From NCBI GenBank assembly GCA_021839785.1, contig JAKCAB010000513.1, forward strand, positions 1 through 14,951: a stretch of 14,951 nucleotides of DNA. Direction: 5' to 3'. Position 1 is the first letter of the stretch. The number at the start of each line of letters is the position of its first letter. Position numbers and translations under genes: made by a program. Under the pieces are notes generated by a model that ran no database searches, had not been told where the DNA came from, and worked only from the letters and a program-made list of their open reading frames with translations. Below, in pieces: positions 1 through 7,958 of the stretch. The DNA is from a bacterium (GTDB lineage Bacteria > Verrucomicrobiota > Verrucomicrobiae > Limisphaerales > J093).

Positions 1-388
1 TGTGCGTGGTCATCGGCGAACCGCCGCGCTGCACGTCGCGAATGGCCGCCAGCAATTCGGCGCTGGTCGTGCGTTTGAGGAGATAGCCGGACGCCCCGGC
101 AGCCAGCGAGTTGAAGATGTTGTCCGTGTCCTCGTAGGCAGTGAGCATCACCACCAGGGTTTCCGGCGCCAGCACCTTCAACTGGCGCACGCACTCGACG
201 CCGCTCATGCCGGGCAGGTTAATGTCCATCAGCACCACGCTCGGACGCTCTTGGGGAATCGCCGCCAACGCTTCCTCGGCGGTGGCGTGCTGGCCCACGC
301 ACTGGAAGCCGTCGGCGCGGCCGATGACGCGGGCGAGCGTGCCGCGAAGCTGGTCGTTATCTTCGACGAGGGAAACGGTGATCGGCAT
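1..388 (-). CDS. Response regulator receiver protein, C-terminus cut by window edge
   Basis: Receiver half of a two-component system; it should take a phosphoryl group from the adjacent kinase and act in the cytoplasm. I translated 129 residues from the ATG at 388-386. The receiver pattern is complete: acidic pair E9-D10, phospho-acceptor D55 in VVLMDINLPG, switch residue T83 in VVMLTAYED, and K105 in GYLLKRTT. The sequence continues past base 1, so the output domain is not visible. The spacing and the GYLLK-x-ELLAAI ending resemble NarL/FixJ regulators, which would carry a LuxR-type HTH, but that part is inference. The start is 11 nt after the kinase stop codon, with no Shine-Dalgarno motif, so translational coupling is likely. 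Confidence 0.93.
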   Translation of the reverse strand, partial: MPITVSLVEDNDQLRGTLARVIGRADGFQCVGQHATAEEALAAIPQERPSVVLMDINLPGMSGVECVRQLKVLAPETLVVMLTAYEDTDNIFNSLAAGASGYLLKRTTSAELLAAIRDVQRGGSPMTTH

Positions 389-399
389 GGCGCGGGGAA

Positions 400-3300
400 T
401 CAGGCGGGGTCGAACGGCGCAGTCAGGCGAACCACCGTGCCCTGCTCCGGCGCGGGTTCGATCGCAAAACTGCCTCCAATATCGGTTAAACGTTTATGCA
501 TGTTGCGCAGGCCATTGCGCGACCGCGCCCGCTCCGAATCCATGCCGGCGGGACCGCGGCCGTCGTCCTGGATTTCGATGGTGAACCGGCCGGGCTCGAG
601 GCGCAACCGCAGCCAGACCCCGGAGGCCTGGGCGTGGCGAACCACGTTGGTCACCGCTTCCTTGGCGGCGAGGAAGACGTTGTGCCGGACTTCGGGCGAA
701 ATCGACGCGACCGGCAGTTCGCCGGGCACTTCCAACCGGTAACGCAAGCCGGCCACTTCCAAGTATTCCTGGGCGTACTTGCACACGTAAGTAACCAAGC
801 CTTCGAGCGTGTCGTTCGACGGGTTGACGGTCCAGACGATTTCGTCCAGCACCCGCGTCGTGTCCCGCGCCGCCTGGGAAATTTGCTGGGCGTGCGCGGC
901 CACGTCGTCCGGCGAATCCTTGTCGCTTTCCACGAGTTCCCCGAGCAACGAGATTTGGGTCATGCTGGCGCCGAGTTGGTCGTGGATGTCGCGCGCGATG
1001 CGCGCCCGCTCTTTTTCCAACGCCTCCTGCTGACGCAGGCGCTCCACCTGGCGCTGTAACTTCTGCGTCGAGAAATAATGCACCACCGCCACGATCAACC
1101 CCAGCAGGCCGGCCGCGCTGGCGGTCAGAAACCACCAGGTCTGCCAGAACGGCGGCAGCACCGCGATCGCCAGCGAATTGCCGGTCTCGTTCCAAACGCC
1201 GTCCTCGTTGCACGCCGTGACCCAAAACGTGTACCGGCCAGGCGGCAGCTTCGGATAGCGGGCCACGCGCTCTTTGCCCGCGTCGGTCCACCCGTTCTCG
1301 TGCGGTTCCAGCCGGTAGCGGAAACTCGCCCGTTCCGGCGCGCCGAGGTTCAGCGCCGTGTAATGAATCTCCAGCCGGCCTTTGCCCGGCGGGATCGTGA
1401 TCGGCGACAGGTTTGCGGTGCGAAAACGGTTGGTCTCCTGCAACGCGCCCTCCACGACCACGGACTCGATCATCACCGGAGGCGGGAATGGATTGCGGAC
1501 CAGCTTGGCCGGCTGAACCGTAGCCAGCCCTTTGATGGTCGGAAACCACAGCGTGCCATCGCGCGTCCGGCACGCTCCCGGTTGCGTGCCGAGCGGGCAC
1601 TCCGCCACCGGCAGACCATCCAGCCGACCGTAAACGCGCGCGACGATCGCGTTGGTCAGACCCCGCGCGGAGTCGTTCAGCGTCCGTTTCAACACCCGCT
1701 GCAAGCCGACGTTCGAGCCGAGCCAGAGATAGCCTTCCTCGTCTTCGAGCAGGTAGCCGACGCTGTTGCTCGCCAGACCTTCACGGGTCGTGAAGTGGAC
1801 GAAATGCCCTGCCTCGAGGCGCGCCAACCCGCCGCCATCGGTGCCCACCCACACCACGCCATCGGCGTCCATCCAGAGCGACAACACGTTGTCGCTGGGC
1901 AGCCCATCGGTCGTTCGCAACGCGCCGAACCGCCCGTCGCGAAACCGATTCAGCCCGCCACCGGCCGTGCCCACCCAAAGGCCGCCGTCACGATCGTCGG
2001 CCAGCGCCCGCACGTCGTTGGCGGTCAAGCCGTCGGCCGTGGTGAAAACCTTCCAACCGCCGTCGTCGCGGAGCGCCAGCCCGCCTTGGGTGCCAAACCA
2101 CAGCCGTCCTTGTCGGTCTTGATAAATGGCGGAGATTTGCCGGCTCACCGCATCGCCCAATGGCACTGCGTGAAACCGCGTGCCGTCGAACTGGTACAAC
2201 CCGCCCCAAGTGCCCGCCCAGACGCGCTGGTCGGCCGCCACGAACACCGCGTTCACCGACGAGTTCAACAACCCTTCGCGCGGCCCGAAGCGTTGCAGGG
2301 CGCCGTCTTGCCACCGCGCCGCCCCGTAAGCGCCCGGCCCGATCGCGTTGTAGCCGATCCACACCCGGCCTTCGGCATCCGGTGAAACCGATTGCACCAC
2401 CCGGCCGCGCGTTTCCTCGACTACCCCGAACACCGCCCGCGTCACGTGGTTCAGGCCGCCGCCGTCCGTCCCCACCCAGAGCGTGTCTTCGCGGTCCACT
2501 TGGAGCGACAGAACGAAGTTGTACGACAAGCCGTTGTTCGTCGAAAGACAGGTCGCTTTGCCCGCGGCGTCGAACCAGTACAAACCATTGCCCAGCGTGC
2601 CCACAACTAGGTTGCCCTGCCGGTCCTCGCACGCGGCGGCAATCGGCGTCGCACCCCACGGATACGCACCCAGGCTGCGCTCCAGGCGATTAGTCCGCCA
2701 TTTCTCCACCTGGCCGTTCGCGAGCCGCCAATAGCCGCCTTGCGCGCTGGCGAGGAGGTAATCGAGCTTCGCCGTCGGCACCGTCGCCTCCACGGCGAGA
2801 TCGGCGCCGGAGACGTTCGTGGGCAAACCCAGCGAGAACTGCCCCCAGTCCACGCCCACCCACAACGGACCCGCCGGCTCTTGAACGAGCGCGCGGCAGT
2901 TGCTGGGGGCTTCGGCGCCGAACTTCCAGACATCGACCTGACCCTGTCGATACCGGCACAACTGGCCGTCAGCCGTGTACAGCCACACCGCGCCGGTGGC
3001 GTCCTCGCACACGGCGCTCAACCGGCCGCCGCGCGTGCCCCGGCCAATGTCCAGGCTGGTCACGCGGCCGTTGGCGATCAGCGCGACGCCGGCCGTCTCG
3101 GTGCCCACCCACAGATTGGTCTGGCTGTCGCCGAACAGGCGCACGATGCGGTTGCTGGGCAGGCCGGGCGTGTTGCTCTGGTCGAAAATCGTGAACCGCA
3201 ACCCGTCGAAGCGCACGAGGCCGTTCAGCGTGCCCAGCCAGAGATAGCCGTCGCGCGTCTGCGTGATCGCGATGACCGAATTCCGCGGGAGGCCGTTATC

Positions 3301-3459
3301 GGTCTCCCAGTGCTGAACGATGAACGGCGCGCCGGCGGTCAACTCGCCGTCGGCGGCGCGGAGCAGCGCCGCGGCCAGGCAGGCAACCACCAGCCCGGCG
3401 CCCGCGCGAGTCCAGCTCCGCAGCGCCGCCGCTCGTCGCCTCAGTGGGGAGGTGCTCAT
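400..3459 (-). CDS. Two-component sensor histidine kinase with periplasmic propellers (Reg_prop/Y_Y_Y/HisKA_3)
   Basis: A 1019-residue membrane sensor kinase that should autophosphorylate and pass phosphate to the regulator encoded just downstream. Domains in order: N-terminal signal/anchor about 18-36 after a basic stretch; two-component propeller repeats about 45-650; a Y_Y_Y Ig-like domain about 690-765; a transmembrane helix about 773-795; a short coiled coil about 797-820; a HisKA_3 dimerisation domain with H826 in RIARDIHDQLG; and a HATPase_c domain with N938 (KEAVTNVVRHA) and the G1 box D965-G969 (DDGRGPAG). I count about 13 repeats of the G-x-LWxGTxxGGL type (residues 71, 114, 156, 197, 282, 325, 364, 410, 451, 492, 534, 576, 635), close to the 14 blades of two seven-bladed propellers. 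The periplasmic ligand is unknown. In this family it is often a polysaccharide or its breakdown product, but nothing here proves that. Confidence 0.96.
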   Translation of the reverse strand: MSTSPLRRRAAALRSWTRAGAGLVVACLAAALLRAADGELTAGAPFIVQHWETDNGLPRNSVIAITQTRDGYLWLGTLNGLVRFDGLRFTIFDQSNTPGLPSNRIVRLFGDSQTNLWVGTETAGVALIANGRVTSLDIGRGTRGGRLSAVCEDATGAVWLYTADGQLCRYRQGQVDVWKFGAEAPSNCRALVQEPAGPLWVGVDWGQFSLGLPTNVSGADLAVEATVPTAKLDYLLASAQGGYWRLANGQVEKWRTNRLERSLGAYPWGATPIAAACEDRQGNLVVGTLGNGLYWFDAAGKATCLSTNNGLSYNFVLSLQVDREDTLWVGTDGGGLNHVTRAVFGVVEETRGRVVQSVSPDAEGRVWIGYNAIGPGAYGAARWQDGALQRFGPREGLLNSSVNAVFVAADQRVWAGTWGGLYQFDGTRFHAVPLGDAVSRQISAIYQDRQGRLWFGTQGGLALRDDGGWKVFTTADGLTANDVRALADDRDGGLWVGTAGGGLNRFRDGRFGALRTTDGLPSDNVLSLWMDADGVVWVGTDGGGLARLEAGHFVHFTTREGLASNSVGYLLEDEEGYLWLGSNVGLQRVLKRTLNDSARGLTNAIVARVYGRLDGLPVAECPLGTQPGACRTRDGTLWFPTIKGLATVQPAKLVRNPFPPPVMIESVVVEGALQETNRFRTANLSPITIPPGKGRLEIHYTALNLGAPERASFRYRLEPHENGWTDAGKERVARYPKLPPGRYTFWVTACNEDGVWNETGNSLAIAVLPPFWQTWWFLTASAAGLLGLIVAVVHYFSTQKLQRQVERLRQQEALEKERARIARDIHDQLGASMTQISLLGELVESDKDSPDDVAAHAQQISQAARDTTRVLDEIVWTVNPSNDTLEGLVTYVCKYAQEYLEVAGLRYRLEVPGELPVASISPEVRHNVFLAAKEAVTNVVRHAQASGVWLRLRLEPGRFTIEIQDDGRGPAGMDSERARSRNGLRNMHKRLTDIGGSFAIEPAPEQGTVVRLTAPFDPA

Positions 3460-3571
3460 GTCCAGCGGTGGAAGGCCGATGCCCGCGCAGCTTGCCCATC
3501 GCCGCCGTCGCCGGCAAGCCTGGCTGGCCCGGATGCTTGGCGGCTCGCCATCGAATTACCGGCTTCAAGCT

Positions 3572-3601
3572 GCTTTCGAAAATCGGTTTTCGGCTTTCGA
3601 A
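3572..3601 (+). repeat. 9-bp direct repeat GCTTTCGAA with 21-bp period
   Basis: GCTTTCGAA occurs at 3572-3580 and again at 3593-3601, exactly 21 bp (two helical turns) apart, so both copies face the same side of the DNA. A third partial copy, GCTTTCGTTTT at 3668-3678, runs into the candidate -35 box of the isomerase promoter. The arrangement would suit a regulator binding in tandem, perhaps the response regulator encoded by the divergent operon. The motif is short and could be chance. Confidence 0.35.
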
Positions 3602-3676
3602 TTTTGGCGGCCTCAACAGCCACGCGTCTTTTTGGTTTGAAGTGACCTGTTCGAGCGGCGACGCGACGCTTTCGTT

Positions 3677-3705
3677 TTGACAGGCCGGCCGGCGAGCGTT
3701 GCTAT
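3677..3705 (+). promoter_or_regulatory. Candidate sigma-70 promoter for the exported isomerase
   Basis: A perfect -35 box TTGACA (3677-3682) is followed after exactly 17 bp by TGCTAT (3700-3705), a weak -10 match (3 of 6). Transcription would start near 3712, giving a leader of about 64 nt before the ATG at 3776. The exact -35 and spacing support it; the poor -10 is the weakness. Confidence 0.4.
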
Positions 3706-3775
3706 TCGGGGACACGCCCCAGCGGACAGCGTGTCTGCTTTGGGGGCGCAAGCGAAACATCTGTTGGAAATTGTC

Positions 3776-4654
3776 ATGAACCTCACATTCAAGACCGCCC
3801 TTTGTGCCGCCGCCCTTACGGCTTTTGGCGTCCTCTCCTCACCCAACGCCACGGCGCAACCGAAAATCCCCGACGAATATAAAGTCAACGGCTGGGCCAT
3901 CGGTTGCCAGGCATACACCTTCAACCGCTTCACCGTTTTCGAAGCTATCGAGAAGACCGCCGCGGCCGGCGGCAAGGTCATCGAGTTTTACCCTGGCCAG
4001 AAGCTCAGCAAGGAGGAGCCGAACGTGACCTGGGACCACAACGCCTCGGACGAAACCATCGCCAAGGTGCAGGCCAAGCTCGCCCAGTGCGGGGTGAAGG
4101 CGGTCAATTACGGCGTGGTGGGCATCCCCAACGACGAGGCCGGCGCCCGCAAGGTTTTCGATTTCGCCAAGAAGCTGGGGCTGCGCGCGGTCACCACCGA
4201 ATCGGCCGAGTCGATCAACTTGATCGAAAAGCTGGTCAAGGAATACGACATCTGCGTGGCCTTCCACGATCATCCCGGCAGCTATGCGGACCCGAACTAC
4301 AAAGTCTGGAACCCGCTCTACATCGCGGGCCTGGTGACCGGCCGGGACCACCGGATCGGGGCGTGCGCCGACACCGGCCACTGGACCCGCTCCGGCATCA
4401 AACCGCTCGAAGCCTTGCGCATCCTCCGCGGCCGGATCATCAGCAGCCACCTGAAGGACTTGAACGAATTCGGGAAGCGCGATGCGCATGACGTGCCTTA
4501 CGGCACTGGCGTCGGCACCATCAAGGAATGCCTCGACGAACTCAAGAAGCAGGGCTTCGAAGGCAACATCTCCATCGAGTACGAGTACAATTGGGACAAC
4601 AGCCTGCCCGAAGTCACGAAGTGCATCGACTTCGTGAAGAACTACGGCAAGTAG
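3776..4654 (+). CDS. Exported sugar phosphate isomerase/epimerase-like TIM-barrel protein
   Basis: A 292-residue protein of the AP-endonuclease-2/xylose-isomerase-like TIM-barrel superfamily. Such enzymes use a divalent metal to isomerise or epimerise sugars or their derivatives; the substrate here cannot be read from sequence. The first 27 residues form a signal peptide with a good AxA cleavage site (A25-T26-A27 before Q28), so the enzyme is probably periplasmic. Likely metal and catalytic residues: E142 (VTTESAES), H164/H166 (AFHDHPG), D199 and H202 (CADTGHW, the DxxH pattern of tagatose/psicose epimerases), H225 (SSHLKD), E268/E270 (ISIEYEYN). I chose the ATG at 3776 because it begins the signal peptide and has a weak GGAAA 5 nt upstream; the frame is open further upstream but that part overlaps the candidate promoter. 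An intrinsic terminator follows 28 nt after the stop. Confidence 0.88.
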   Translation: MNLTFKTALCAAALTAFGVLSSPNATAQPKIPDEYKVNGWAIGCQAYTFNRFTVFEAIEKTAAAGGKVIEFYPGQKLSKEEPNVTWDHNASDETIAKVQAKLAQCGVKAVNYGVVGIPNDEAGARKVFDFAKKLGLRAVTTESAESINLIEKLVKEYDICVAFHDHPGSYADPNYKVWNPLYIAGLVTGRDHRIGACADTGHWTRSGIKPLEALRILRGRIISSHLKDLNEFGKRDAHDVPYGTGVGTIKECLDELKKQGFEGNISIEYEYNWDNSLPEVTKCIDFVKNYGK

Positions 4655-4682
4655 TTCCTTTCCGCTGCGCTCGGATCGTCCA

Positions 4683-4710
4683 GGCTGCCGGGCAACCGGC
4701 AGCCTTTTTT
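4683..4710 (+). terminator. Intrinsic (Rho-independent) terminator after the isomerase gene
   Basis: A perfect 9-bp GC-rich stem (GGCTGCCGG 4683-4691 pairing with CCGGCAGCC 4696-4704) closes on a GCAA tetraloop of the stable GNRA class and is followed directly by six T (4705-4710). It ends the isomerase transcript, so the next gene on this strand needs its own promoter. Confidence 0.93.
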
Positions 4711-4779
4711 GTCGCCCGTGACAGGCCGCGTTGGAACAGCATCGACCAGCGACGATCGGCTTGCCGGCCGGGCCGGGCT

Positions 4780-4794
4780 GGCGGAGAGTCCGCC
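4780..4794 (+). other. Short hairpin in the leader of the small unknown gene
   Basis: GGCGGA (4780-4785), loop GAG, TCCGCC (4789-4794) forms a tight 6-bp hairpin that ends 16 nt before the ATG at 4811. There is no T-run, so it is not a terminator. It may simply shape the mRNA leader; chance is possible in such GC-rich DNA. Confidence 0.3.
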
Positions 4795-4810
4795 AAAACC
4801 TGAAGCCTCG

Positions 4811-5227
4811 ATGGACAACGCCAGCCCCAGCGTGCCGTTCAAGATCGCCAACGCCTACGGTGGCCTGGCCGACTGCAACGGCCTCGCCCGCGCCACCGAC
4901 GACGGCCTGTTGCTCGAATTCGAGGCCAAGGATGGCTTTTTCGGCGTCCTCAAATCCGGCGTCAAAAGTCTGGTGATTGCCTGGAGCGAACTGGCCAACC
5001 TGCGCCTCCGCAAAGGCTGGTTCGGCACGCGTCTGCACCTCACCGTTCACAGCCTGCGCACCTTGCAGGAAGTGCCGGGCGCCGAGGCGTGCGAGGTCAG
5101 TCTCCGGGTGGCGCGGAGGAACCGCGCCGTCGCCGAGGAACTGGCGATGAACGTGAACTTCCGGCTTTGCGAGCGCGAACTGCGGCGCGGCGCCGTGGAT
5201 CCGCGGCGGAACGACCGCGCGCGCTGA
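4811..5227 (+). CDS. Small conserved-looking protein of unknown function, possibly PH-like
   Basis: A 138-residue protein I do not recognise. It has no signal peptide or membrane segment. Residues about 30-115 alternate hydrophobic and polar positions as beta strands do (GLLLEFEAKDGFFGVLKSG, then LVIAWSELANLRLRKGWFG, then RLHLTVHS), followed by a helix with NRAVAEELAMNVNFRLCERE. A strand-rich barrel closed by a helix is reminiscent of bacterial PH-like domains, but this is a fold guess only. The ATG at 4811 is preferred: the frame is open back to a TTG at 4709, but that start lies inside the terminator and would add a low-complexity N-terminus. A weak GAAG lies 5 nt upstream. The gene converges on the protease gene with a 20-bp gap and no visible terminator between them. 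Confidence 0.72.
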   Translation: MDNASPSVPFKIANAYGGLADCNGLARATDDGLLLEFEAKDGFFGVLKSGVKSLVIAWSELANLRLRKGWFGTRLHLTVHSLRTLQEVPGAEACEVSLRVARRNRAVAEELAMNVNFRLCERELRRGAVDPRRNDRAR

Positions 5228-5247
5228 CTGCGGCCGCCCGCGCCGCC

Positions 5248-7908
5248 TTACGGCTGGTCGCGGGCTTCGAGCCGGAAGAACTGGTAAGGCGACGTGTTCA
5301 CCGGCACCAGCCACTCGGCGTTGCCAAAATCCGGGGCGAACTCGTTCAGCAACGTGTAAGGCCCGGTGACGTCCGGCGCGGCGAACAGGCGGTAGGTCGC
5401 GTAAGGCGTGGTGGGCCAGGCCAGCCGCCAGTAGTTCACGTCCCAGCGTCCCAACTCCAACACCAGCGGCCGGTCGGACACCGAGGGGTTCGTGCCCAGC
5501 AGGAATTCGCGCAGGTTGTTGAGGCCGTCGCGATCCGGATCGTCGCGCGGGCCTTGCGCGAGGTTGCCGAACTGCGTGAGCTCCCAATCGTCGTCCAGCC
5601 CGTCGCGATCCGTGTCGGTGATGCGCACACCGCTCACGGTGAGGTCCAATGCCAGGACGTTGCCGGTCACGCCCGGCCGTTCGTCGCTCACCTCCACCCG
5701 CCAGTCGCCGGCGCTGGATTCGTAAAAGCTGTGGACCGTCGTGTAAGTCCAGTCCTCCAGCGGCGAGGCCGTGTCGCTGTTGAAATGCTGCAACACACTG
5801 CGCGTGCCCGCCGGCGACACCAGGCAGATGCGCAGGTCCGCCCGCCGCTGGTGGCTGGTGCGCACCCGCAGGCTCACGTGCTCGCACGAAAGCGTGTCAG
5901 CCACGGGCAACGTGACGACGGCCGCGTTGAGTTCGATCTGCGCCTGGGCGTCACTGGCGGTCTGCAAGTAATCGTGCAACGCGCTGCCCGAGGTTTGGTC
6001 GATGAACACCGCCGGAATTGGCGAGAACAGGATTTCGCCGCCGCCCATGTACACGCGCTCCGTGGTGCCGACGTTGTTATAGACGATCGCGAACCGGGCC
6101 CCCGCCGCCGCGGCATAACGCAGTTTGGTGGTGAAATAGTTTTGCCCTCGCTCGATCAACGCCGCCTTGCCGGTGAGGTCCTGCGCGATCGGCGTCAAGG
6201 CCGCGCCCACGTCCACCAGCGGCACCGTTTCCGTCGGATCGTCCGCCTGCAAACCATCCGCCGGATAGGCCGGGATCGACTGGATCGCCGCCGGCACGCG
6301 CGTCCCGGTGATCAGCACGCGCAGGCCGTCGTCCGGGATGGCGGTGGGCTGCTGCGTGCTGGCGGTGACTTCCTCGATCGCCGGCCGGTTCCGCCAAGCC
6401 TTCGCCAAAGCGACCGCGGCGCCGGCATCGGGCACGCCGAAACCCATGTAGTGGCTCAGCGCAAAACCGGCGCCGTTGGTTCGGACGTTCGGGTCGGCGG
6501 GGTCCAGTTGCCGGGCCGACAACATCAGCACCTGCTGGACATCGCGGTAGTTCAACGCGGGGTTGGCGCTGAGGATCAAGGCGCAAAGGCCGGCAATTTG
6601 CGGGGTCGATCCCGAAGTGCCGCCGAAGCCCGTGTCGGCGTAAGCGTAGTCCGCGTAACTGCCAAAGGTGTCGGCGTTGTAACCGAGGCTGCCCTGCCGG
6701 TCGGTCGTCGCCAGCGTCGGATAGTTGGTGATCACGCCCTCGCCGATGTCCACGTTGCCGTCGTCGCTGAAGGCGGCCACCAGGACGCAGGCCCCCGGCG
6801 TGCTGTAACTCGTGACCCGCCCCGTGTTCCGCACCGCGCCGACCGTGATGGCTTGCGGATCGTTCGCGAAACCGTCGTCGTTGGCGTCGTTCATCTGCGC
6901 CTGCTCGTTCCCCGCCGCTCGAACCATGACCACGCCCAGTCCGCCCCGCCCATGCTGGACGGCATCTGCAATGCCCTGAATCTCCAGCACGCCCGGCGCA
7001 AGCTGGGTGACGTCGGCATTGCCCCAACTGTGGTTCTGCACGGAAACGACGTTGGAAGCGTACGCGAACATTTGCCCCGACTGGATTTCGTCCGTGAAAT
7101 TCCCGAACGCGTCGAAGATAACCCAGCTCGCCAGCCGGGCTTCGGGTGCCACGCCGCTCACGCCGAGGCCATTGTTCGCCTGCGCGGCGATCAAGCCGGC
7201 CACCGCGGTGGCGTGAACCGATCCGCTGCCCTGCGGGTAACCGCTGGAGGTGCCATTCACAAAATCGTGGTGCGGCGTCCCGGCGGTGTTTGCCTGCAGG
7301 TCCGGGTGGTTGAGTTCGATGCCGTCGTCGCCCTGGGCCACGATCACGCCCGCGCCTCGCGTCGTCGCCCACGCCGACCGCACGTCCAGGTCAAAGCCCA
7401 GCCGCTCGGCGGTGTTCGTGTCGCGGTCCTCCAGGTGCCATTGCTGTCCCCAAAGCGGGTCATTGGGTCGGGGAGCAAAACTGCCGTGCAACCGCATCGG
7501 CCGGCGGCGAACCGGGTGGCTGATGGTCACCGCCCTTTCTTGCGCGAGTTGCGCGGCTGCGCGGGCCGCCGTCCGGGCGTCCGGCGCCTGCAAAACGAAC
7601 ACGTTCGATGGATACGTGGCGTGCAACGCCAGTCCGCTTAGCGCCAGCAGCCTGGGCAGGTCATTGGTCGATTCAACCTGCAAAATCACCTGGGCGCCCA
7701 ACTGGATGCTGTTCGTCGAGCCGCTGACCGGCCACGCCCGAATCCACTGCGGGGCCGCGCCGGTGGCGGTGCTGGTCGCCGCCTCGAGGCGATACGCGGC
7801 TTCCCGCGGCTCGCGGAACCGGACCACTTCGTTCGTCGTTAAGCGCGTGTCCACGCCCCACGCCGTGAGGCTGAGCAGACACAACAGCAAGCAACCGGTT
7901 CGTCTCAT
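5248..7908 (-). CDS. Secreted kexin-like subtilase (S8) with PA and P domains
   Basis: An 886-residue exported serine endopeptidase. Signal peptide about 1-18; propeptide about 20-148 with a basic RRRP at 134-137 that could be a maturation site; catalytic domain about 149-505 starting with NDPLWGQQWHL. The triad is intact: D194 (VAQGDDGIELNHPDL, the kexin-type DDG), H232 (GSVHATAVAGL) and S432 (GGTSGSTPQIAG), with oxyanion N334 (RAAGNEQ) and the SWG substrate strand at 294-296. A PA-like domain follows about 565-665 (GKAALIERG, then IPAVFIDQTSG), then a P/Homo-B domain about 672-760. A calcium-type TSP3 segment (DTDRDGLDDDWEL, then DDPDRDGLNNLREFLLG) spans 764-808. The C-terminal 75 residues (YWRLAWP, then YQFFRLEA) look like the small beta module that often ends exported verrucomicrobial proteins. 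Cargo and target are unknown. It lies 50 bp after thiD on the same strand, probably with its own promoter. Confidence 0.93.
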   Translation of the reverse strand: MRRTGCLLLCLLSLTAWGVDTRLTTNEVVRFREPREAAYRLEAATSTATGAAPQWIRAWPVSGSTNSIQLGAQVILQVESTNDLPRLLALSGLALHATYPSNVFVLQAPDARTAARAAAQLAQERAVTISHPVRRRPMRLHGSFAPRPNDPLWGQQWHLEDRDTNTAERLGFDLDVRSAWATTRGAGVIVAQGDDGIELNHPDLQANTAGTPHHDFVNGTSSGYPQGSGSVHATAVAGLIAAQANNGLGVSGVAPEARLASWVIFDAFGNFTDEIQSGQMFAYASNVVSVQNHSWGNADVTQLAPGVLEIQGIADAVQHGRGGLGVVMVRAAGNEQAQMNDANDDGFANDPQAITVGAVRNTGRVTSYSTPGACVLVAAFSDDGNVDIGEGVITNYPTLATTDRQGSLGYNADTFGSYADYAYADTGFGGTSGSTPQIAGLCALILSANPALNYRDVQQVLMLSARQLDPADPNVRTNGAGFALSHYMGFGVPDAGAAVALAKAWRNRPAIEEVTASTQQPTAIPDDGLRVLITGTRVPAAIQSIPAYPADGLQADDPTETVPLVDVGAALTPIAQDLTGKAALIERGQNYFTTKLRYAAAAGARFAIVYNNVGTTERVYMGGGEILFSPIPAVFIDQTSGSALHDYLQTASDAQAQIELNAAVVTLPVADTLSCEHVSLRVRTSHQRRADLRICLVSPAGTRSVLQHFNSDTASPLEDWTYTTVHSFYESSAGDWRVEVSDERPGVTGNVLALDLTVSGVRITDTDRDGLDDDWELTQFGNLAQGPRDDPDRDGLNNLREFLLGTNPSVSDRPLVLELGRWDVNYWRLAWPTTPYATYRLFAAPDVTGPYTLLNEFAPDFGNAEWLVPVNTSPYQFFRLEARDQP

Positions 7909-7915
7909 TGAGGCA

Positions 7916-7921
7916 ACTTTA
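7916..7921 (-). promoter_or_regulatory. Possible extended -10 element for the protease gene
   Basis: On the minus strand TGC-TAAAGT gives an extended -10 (TGn plus a 4-of-6 match) that ends 8 nt before the protease ATG at 7908. The -35 region is poor. If real, the transcript would be nearly leaderless, like the one proposed for thiD. Weak evidence. Confidence 0.22.
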
Positions 7922-7958
7922 GCAATTCCGAGGCCACGGGTCTGCGCCTTCCTAGCCT

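Larger units (their letters stand above)
3460..3775. promoter_or_regulatory. Divergent intergenic region between the sensor kinase and the isomerase
   Basis: This 316-bp gap has no convincing gene. It holds the 5' regions of two divergent genes. Three copies of GCTTTCG lie on the plus strand (3572, 3593, 3668), with a small hairpin (CGAAAA 3577-3582, loop TCGG, TTTTCG 3587-3592) overlapping the first. A candidate plus-strand promoter is listed separately. I found no clear sigma-70 promoter for the kinase on the minus strand. Confidence 0.6.

Noticed and set aside
3839..5887. Minus-strand open frame of 682 codons across the isomerase and the small unknown gene
   Set aside because: It crosses a strong terminator and three genes with recognisable features and has no motifs of its own.
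5089..7641. Plus-strand open frame of 850 codons opposite the protease gene
   Set aside because: Arg/Ala/His-rich translation with no domain. The minus-strand frame encodes a complete S8 protease, so this is a GC-driven antisense shadow.
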